Shown here one piece after another: positions 59,373 to 64,000 of a stretch of 64,000 nt of DNA. This DNA is from Clostridia bacterium (lineage in GTDB: Bacteria > Bacillota > Clostridia > Oscillospirales > Acutalibacteraceae). The translations under genes were made by a program, and so were the position numbers. The stretch lies in assembly GCA_017440755.1 (NCBI GenBank), contig JAFSGP010000038.1, forward strand, positions 1-64,000, in the 5' to 3' direction. The notes beneath the pieces are model-generated. The model did not search any database, had not been told where the DNA came from, and saw nothing but the letters and a program-made list of their open reading frames with translations. The stretch's first letter is position 1; every line of letters starts with the position of its first letter.

Positions 59373-61099
59373 CTCACTGCCTCCTTCAACGCTTCGGCAA
59401 TCGCCTGCAACCGTGACGGGGTGACCTTGCACACCCGTCGGTCGTAGCTGTACAGCCCGTTGGTCTCGTCCTCTACGTCGGACAGTTGGGTATACACCGC
59501 GCCGCACAGCCCCTGTTTTGCCGCCGGAATAATCTCCTGCCAATACAGCTGCTCCAGCGCGTCCTCAAAGGCACTCTGCTCAGTAAAAAAGCGGTAGCCG
59601 TAGGTCTTACCCACGTTGAAAACGTGCCCCTCCGGCTTGTAGGAATAGCCACCGAACTCCGACAGAAACACCGGCTTATCCGCCGCCTTGAAGCGGTAGG
59701 GCTTAAAGTACACGTGCTCGCTGACCACGTCGCTGTCCGCTCCGCTAAACCAGCCCGAGGCGGTGTCGATAAAGCGGGTGGGGTCCAACTGCCGCAGTTT
59801 TTCGTACATTCGCTGGCTGTCGAACTGTCCCCAGCCCTCGTTGAAAATCGTCCAGCCAACAATGCAGGGGTGGTTGCCCAGCTGCCGCACCGTCTGCTCC
59901 ATACCCGCCTCAAAGGCGGCACGGGTGGCAGGGTCGCGGTGCAGGCGGCGGTCGTTCAGTCGCTTCAGCCCCACCGTAGGCAAGGCGGTGTCACGGAAGA
60001 AGGAATAGTCCCCGTTATTCACCATATCCTGCCACACCAGCATACCTAAACGGTCGCAATCGTAATAAAACTGCTCAGGCTCAATTTTAATATGCTTGCG
60101 CAAGGTGTTGAAGCCCAACTCCTGCATCTTTTCCACGTCCCAAGCGTAACAGGTGGGCAGCGGCGGCAGAAATAGCCCGTCGCTCCAATACCCTTGGTCC
60201 AAAACCCCGTGGAAAAACACCGGTTTTCCGTTGAGGCACAGGCGGGGAATGCCACCTACCTGCTCGGTGCTCAAGGTGCGCAGAGCGAAATAAGACTGCA
60301 CGGTATCTTCACCGCATTGGAGAGTGAATTCGTACAGGTAAGGGTCCTCGGGACACCAGAGACGGGGATTTTCCACGGCAATTTCCGCTACCCCATCGGT
60401 GAGGGGCACCGTCTGCTCTCCGCCAGGCGTAACCACCGTCACAGTGCCCTCGGAAGCCCCGTCAACCCGCACGGTTGCGGTATTTTTATGGGTTGTAATG
60501 GTTAACCCCTTTACATAGCTTTCGGGCACGCTTTCTACCCACACCGTCTGCCAGATGCCGGTGACGGGGGTGTACCACATACCACCGCGGTCACGGCGCT
60601 GCTTACCATAAGGCAGTACGTGGTTATCCAGCTCGTCCCACACCGCAATCAACAGGGTATTTTCCGCCTGTAAATAAGGCGTAATATCCAAGGTGATGGG
60701 GTCGTAGCCGCCGCTGTGTCCACCTACGGCGGTGCCGTTGAGCCACACGCGGCAACGCTGGTCCGCCGCCCCAATATGCAGCAGCACGCGGTCGCGGACA
60801 AAGCCCTCGGGCAGGCTGAAAGTACGCCGGTAGTACAGGCGGCTGTCCGCCGCTACCTTCTCCCCCACCTCCGACAGCAAACTCTCCACGGGATAGGGCA
60901 CCCGAATGGTGCGGGGGAATGCCGTTGGCAGCACGTCGCCGCCGGAGATAGCCAGCTCCCAGTTGCCGTTGAGGCACAAGAACGAATCCCGTCGCAGCTG
61001 GGGGCGCGGATAGGCATTCCACGGCTGTACCGACGGGTCATTGTGCAGTCGTTCCCCCGACGGGGTATACAGCCGCACGTATCCGTCTTTATTCTTCAC
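59369..61099 (-). CDS. Glycoside hydrolase family 2 protein
   Basis: A 576-residue beta-glycosidase. The N-terminal sugar-binding domain has DSFLCLNGNWELAISGG and RRTFSLPEGF...GGYDPITLDITPYL; an immunoglobulin-like domain follows; the catalytic barrel has acid/base Glu in GWTIFNEGWG and the likely nucleophile Glu in PVFLSEFGG. No signal peptide, so it acts on imported oligosaccharides. Substrate (galactoside, glucuronide, mannoside) is not decided. The GTG start has GGAGGTGA upstream and overlaps the MFS stop by 11 nt. Confidence 0.9.
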   Translation of the reverse strand: MKNKDGYVRLYTPSGERLHNDPSVQPWNAYPRPQLRRDSFLCLNGNWELAISGGDVLPTAFPRTIRVPYPVESLLSEVGEKVAADSRLYYRRTFSLPEGFVRDRVLLHIGAADQRCRVWLNGTAVGGHSGGYDPITLDITPYLQAENTLLIAVWDELDNHVLPYGKQRRDRGGMWYTPVTGIWQTVWVESVPESYVKGLTITTHKNTATVRVDGASEGTVTVVTPGGEQTVPLTDGVAEIAVENPRLWCPEDPYLYEFTLQCGEDTVQSYFALRTLSTEQVGGIPRLCLNGKPVFFHGVLDQGYWSDGLFLPPLPTCYAWDVEKMQELGFNTLRKHIKIEPEQFYYDCDRLGMLVWQDMVNNGDYSFFRDTALPTVGLKRLNDRRLHRDPATRAAFEAGMEQTVRQLGNHPCIVGWTIFNEGWGQFDSQRMYEKLRQLDPTRFIDTASGWFSGADSDVVSEHVYFKPYRFKAADKPVFLSEFGGYSYKPEGHVFNVGKTYGYRFFTEQSAFEDALEQLYWQEIIPAAKQGLCGAVYTQLSDVEDETNGLYSYDRRVCKVTPSRLQAIAEALKEAVR

Positions 61100-62396
61100 A
61101 GACCGTCACCTCCCGTTTCCGTAAATACTGCACCAGTGCCAATGCCACCCACACCGCCAAAGCGGCCGCGCCGGCAGCCAAAAAGATAGTCGCGTTAGGA
61201 ATGAAGGACTCGGTGCCGTCGGTATTCACCACCGTCTCCGCATTCTGCAGCACGGCGGCGCCAATAGCAGGACCGATGATGCCGGGGATAAGCACCTGTG
61301 CCACAATGCGCAGGCCTTGGAACATACCCGCTTTATTTTCGGGGGTATGGTCACGCAGCATGGCACCGAACACCGCCATACCCGCCAGATAGCCCGTCAT
61401 CATCAAAAGAGAGCCGATAAACACAAGGGCGGTGGCACGGGTGAAATACAGCACCACGTACCCTGCCATCAGAAGCGAGAGAGCAGGGATAATCGACTTT
61501 GTAAATCCAACACGGTCGTACAGCCGTCCGTAAAACACGGTGGACACCGAGGCAAGGAGAATAGCAGGCGCCATCACCAGCACATAGTTATCCATTTTCA
61601 GCGACTCTGTGTAGTACAAAATAAGGTAGGGCATAAAAATCTGTATGGAGATGCCGAACACCGCAAACGCCAGCAACGTAGCGTACAGCACCGGATTCTG
61701 CCGCATCACCGCGGGGCGGAAGCCATACACGATATTGCGAAAATAGTGGCTGTTCTCCTCCTGCTTGACCGCCGTATCCCGAATGAGGAAAAAGCCGAGA
61801 CAGCCAATCACGATGACCGTGATACCGATGAGCAGGAAAATAGCAGTCCAGCTGCTCTGCTGTGTCAAATCAAAGGACATAAACCCGCCGAACACCACCA
61901 AGATAGCCACCAGCGGCATCATCGCATTGACACCCTCCGCCGCACCGCGGTTGGTGGCGTCGGTGGAGTCGGTGAGCCAAGCATTATAGCAGGCATCGTT
62001 GGCGGCAGAGCCGAAAAAGGTCATCACGCAGTCCAGAATAATCACCAGCGTAACACCCACCGCGGCGGCGGACAAGGTAGGAAACAGCCCCGCCAGATAA
62101 TCCACACGCAACAGCGCAAAGGCACAGATGGAAAGTCCCCACAAAATATAGCCCGCGCAGATAAATACCCGCCGCCGTCCCAGCTTATCCGACAAAGCCC
62201 CCACAAGCAGGGTGGTTACCGTGGCGGATACTGCGCTGGCGGACACCATCGCCGAAATGGATGCCGCCGAAGCATGGAACATCTGGTAGAGGAACACGTT
62301 AAAGTACATATTCTCCACCACCCAAGCCACCTGTCCGGTGAGCCCGAATATGGTCAGCGCCACCCAAAAACGGGAGGAAAGCTTCGTCCGTTGCAT
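61089..62396 (-). CDS. MFS transporter
   Basis: A 435-residue major facilitator with twelve predicted membrane segments. The loop 2-3 motif GALSDKLGRRRVF and its half-repeat GRLYDRVGFTKS are present. It is probably the sugar or glycoside carrier feeding the GH2 enzyme encoded next. RBS GAGGT. It is first in the MFS-GH2-LOG operon. Confidence 0.9.
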   Translation of the reverse strand: MQRTKLSSRFWVALTIFGLTGQVAWVVENMYFNVFLYQMFHASAASISAMVSASAVSATVTTLLVGALSDKLGRRRVFICAGYILWGLSICAFALLRVDYLAGLFPTLSAAAVGVTLVIILDCVMTFFGSAANDACYNAWLTDSTDATNRGAAEGVNAMMPLVAILVVFGGFMSFDLTQQSSWTAIFLLIGITVIVIGCLGFFLIRDTAVKQEENSHYFRNIVYGFRPAVMRQNPVLYATLLAFAVFGISIQIFMPYLILYYTESLKMDNYVLVMAPAILLASVSTVFYGRLYDRVGFTKSIIPALSLLMAGYVVLYFTRATALVFIGSLLMMTGYLAGMAVFGAMLRDHTPENKAGMFQGLRIVAQVLIPGIIGPAIGAAVLQNAETVVNTDGTESFIPNATIFLAAGAAALAVWVALALVQYLRKREVTVCEE

Positions 62397-62437
62397 TGAG
62401 AGTACCTCGCTTTCATACTATTTCACTTACGCATTAA

Positions 62438-62466
62438 ATCATACCATAAAATTGCATCACATACAA
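62438..62466 (-). promoter_or_regulatory. Promoter of the MFS-GH2-LOG operon
   Basis: On the minus strand TTGTAT (62461-62466), 17 bp and TATGAT (62438-62443) with TGG before the -10. It lies almost at the stop of the AraC gene (62470). Confidence 0.72.
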
Positions 62467-62469
62467 GGG

Positions 62470-63222
62470 CTAAATCGTATCGCTCGTCGGTAAACCGCAC
62501 CCTCTCCGATAGCTGTCGGGGGAGCAACCCACCAACTGCTTAAACCGTTTGGAAAAGTATGCTGCATCCGTAAAGCCGCTGGACGCCGCCACCTCGCCAA
62601 TGGAAATGGCGTGTCCATAGATCTCTAACAGCCGTCGGGCGTGGGCGATGCGTGTTTTGGTGAGAAATCCAATGGGCGTATCCCCCGTCATTTTTTTAAA
62701 AGCGGCGCGCAGATAATCCGGCGCATACCCGACAGCGGATATCTGCTCCGCCACCGAAAAGGCAGGATCGTAAAACCGCCCACGAATAGCGGCGACCAAA
62801 CTCTTAACACAGCCGCTGAGCCGCTCGTCACTCCCTACATATTGAAGCAGATAGTGGGCATAAGCGGTACACAGGGCGGATAGATACTCCCCGTCGGCAA
62901 AGCGATTGGCGTAGATCAGCTTTGCCAACGCCGCTCCCTCGCCTTCGGACGCATCCCGAATACATACCGGGTGATCAAACAGAAACAGGCGGTTAAAATC
63001 ACCGCCTACCGAGATGTTGATGAAACTATTCTCCGATACGGAGCCGTGCACCACCCTCGGTGGCACCAGAATCACCGTCCCCGGCGAAAAGGAAATGCTT
63101 TCGCCTACGGTGACCAAGTTGCCCTCCCCTTCCAGATAGTACATTATCTCCCAGGTGTTGTGCCGATGCAAAGGATATCGCTTGGTATTCTCCTTCGTTC
63201 TGGATATCGAGTAGTCGCTCAT
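62470..63222 (-). CDS. AraC family transcriptional regulator
   Basis: A 250-residue activator. The N-terminal cupin has HRHNTWEIMYYLEGEG and FSPGTVILVPPRVVHG. The C-terminal DNA-binding part has two helix-turn-helix units (FSVAEQISAVGYAPDYLRAAFKKMTGDTPIGF, shown here by its core SVAEQISAVGYAPDYL; and SIGEVAASSGFTDAAYFSKRF). Such proteins sense a sugar and control nearby genes. ATG 63222 has GAGGTGA upstream. It lies between the MFS operon and the divergent GH5-like gene, which are its likely targets. Confidence 0.92.
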   Translation of the reverse strand: MSDYSISRTKENTKRYPLHRHNTWEIMYYLEGEGNLVTVGESISFSPGTVILVPPRVVHGSVSENSFINISVGGDFNRLFLFDHPVCIRDASEGEGAALAKLIYANRFADGEYLSALCTAYAHYLLQYVGSDERLSGCVKSLVAAIRGRFYDPAFSVAEQISAVGYAPDYLRAAFKKMTGDTPIGFLTKTRIAHARRLLEIYGHAISIGEVAASSGFTDAAYFSKRFKQLVGCSPDSYRRGCGLPTSDTI

Positions 63223-63243
63223 CGCCCTCACCTCTTCCACTGC

Positions 63244-63272
63244 AGTGTAGCATAAATCTATGTTTTGTACAA
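63244..63272 (-). promoter_or_regulatory. Promoter of the AraC gene
   Basis: On the minus strand TTGTAC (63267-63272), 17 bp and TACACT (63244-63249). Confidence 0.75.
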
Positions 63273-63315
63273 GTACTTATCTGTTTTAGCTATTTATTGT
63301 AACATAAAAAAACGG

Positions 63316-63321
63316 TATAAT
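63316..63321 (+). promoter_or_regulatory. -10 box of the GH5-like gene
   Basis: TATAAT with a weak -35 (TTTATT, 63293-63298). A poor -35 fits activation by a factor such as the adjacent AraC protein. Confidence 0.6.
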
Positions 63322-63342
63322 GCGCACAAAGGAGATGATCTT

Positions 63343-64000
63343 ATGAAACGATTCGTGGGTTTTGAACACGGTATGGGCATCGGTGGGTGGCTGACCAACT
63401 ATAAACGGTTTAACGTACTGCCGATGGACAGACGGCTTTGTCTGACAGTGGGAGATATGGAACATTTTGCCACCTATATCACCGAGGAGGACGTGCGGTA
63501 TATCGCCTCTCTCGGTATGGATCACATTCGTCTGGGATTCGACCAGATCGTGGTGGAGGAAACGCCCTATGTCTATCGAGAAGAAATCTTTTCTCACATC
63601 GATCGCTTTATTGGTTGGTGTCAAAAATACAACCTCAACATCGTGCTGAACCTGCACAAGGCCATCGGCAATTACTGCGATATCAAAGAAGAGGTGGAGT
63701 TGTTGGACGATGAGGAGCTGCAAAATCGGTTTGTAGCTCTTTGGATGGCGTTTGAGCAGCGGTATGCGGACAAAAGCGATATCGCCTTCGAGCTGCTCAA
63801 CGAGGTGCGGGACGTAGACCCCGAAAAGTGGAACACTCTCGCTCATAAAACGGTGTGCGCTTTGCGTGCGATAAACCCGCGGCGCAAGATCATTCTGGGC
63901 TCCACCTGCTGGAATGACCCCTCCACCCTTCGGCATCTACAGCTGTACGAGGACGAGAATGTCATCTATACGTTCCACATCTATGCGCCCTTTGAGTTTA
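63343..64000 (+). CDS. Glycoside hydrolase family 5-like enzyme, 3' end outside window
   Basis: An open frame runs from ATG 63343 (AAAGGAGAT upstream) to the end of the window, 219 residues so far. It reads MKRFVGFEHGMGIGGWLTNY, then ASLGMDHIRLGFD, LNIVLNLHKAIGN, and FELLNEVRDVDPEKW, whose NE is the acid/base of clan A glycosidases such as GH5; IYTFHIYAPFEF follows at the edge. The nucleophile Glu would lie beyond base 64000. No signal peptide, so it acts inside the cell. It is divergent from the AraC gene and part of the same sugar locus. Confidence 0.87.
   Translation, partial: MKRFVGFEHGMGIGGWLTNYKRFNVLPMDRRLCLTVGDMEHFATYITEEDVRYIASLGMDHIRLGFDQIVVEETPYVYREEIFSHIDRFIGWCQKYNLNIVLNLHKAIGNYCDIKEEVELLDDEELQNRFVALWMAFEQRYADKSDIAFELLNEVRDVDPEKWNTLAHKTVCALRAINPRRKIILGSTCWNDPSTLRHLQLYEDENVIYTFHIYAPFEF

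Overview
The window looks like a chromosomal segment of a spore-forming, anaerobic gut Firmicute, most likely class Clostridia and the Oscillospiraceae/Ruminococcaceae group. The signs are a single-gene spoVAF germination locus, a Rex redox repressor, a GerA-type protein, CarD, DUF6472 and DUF4363 small proteins, a HemW/YgiQ radical-SAM set, clean SigA-type promoters with 17-bp spacers, strong GGAGG ribosome binding sites and a G+C content that by eye is in the mid-50s percent. This placement is inference from gene content; no rRNA is present. There is no prophage, insertion sequence, CRISPR array or antibiotic-resistance island.

Layout. 1-693: the end of a tRNA-Arg(TCT), a tRNA-His, and a 99-bp direct repeat that re-copies the tRNA-His 3' end and its terminator. 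693-5633: a Gld-type ABC-2 exporter operon (ATPase, permease, GldG-like auxiliary protein, DUF4340 protein). 5746-9081 (minus): rlmB and then a large membrane protein with a P-type-ATPase outline but none of the catalytic motifs. 9211-11886 (minus): a YtrA-type GntR regulator, ABC ATPase, permease and lipoprotein operon. 12013-19385 (minus): carD on its own promoter, and a probable run pgeF-spoVAF-(small membrane protein)-recD2-comF-mreB-like. 19557-20693: prfB with no programmed frameshift. 20801-21171: tRNA-Arg(ACG) followed by a degenerate tandem repeat built from tRNA 3' ends. 21179-29134: a cysteine-desulfidase-like enzyme, creatininase-like and SGNH hydrolases, a multi-hairpin repeat element, dUTPase, a YfhO-type membrane protein and an FAD enzyme.

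29175-40595: DUF4363/DUF421 pair, DUF6472 divergent from rex, a 74-residue protein, an Na/Pi cotransporter with an HD hydrolase upstream, an acyltransferase/PAP2 lipid pair, a second EF-G (EF-G2), a GT2-GtrA fusion, and an orphan sodium-pump beta subunit with a 58-residue gamma-like partner. 40737-52513 (minus): a fused ABC ATPase/FtsX permease, ygiQ with PAP2, a D,D-carboxypeptidase, a response regulator-kinase-HtrA module and hemW. 52663-55097: zapA and a U32 protein. 55137-58628 (minus): the amino-sugar operon glmM-glmS, in which GlmM carries an N-terminal XRE helix-turn-helix domain. 58800-64000: a carbohydrate-use locus with an AraC regulator, MFS transporter, GH2 enzyme and LOG-family enzyme on the minus strand, and a divergent GH5-like enzyme that runs off the window.

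The most notable points are the XRE-GlmM fusion heading an operon with glmS and no room for the glmS ribozyme; the catalytically empty P-type-ATPase-like protein; two unrelated tRNA loci that share the same pattern of degenerate 3'-end duplication; and a nearly identical 29-bp promoter with an internal TACA-N3-TGTA palindrome in front of rlmB and the EF-G2 gene.
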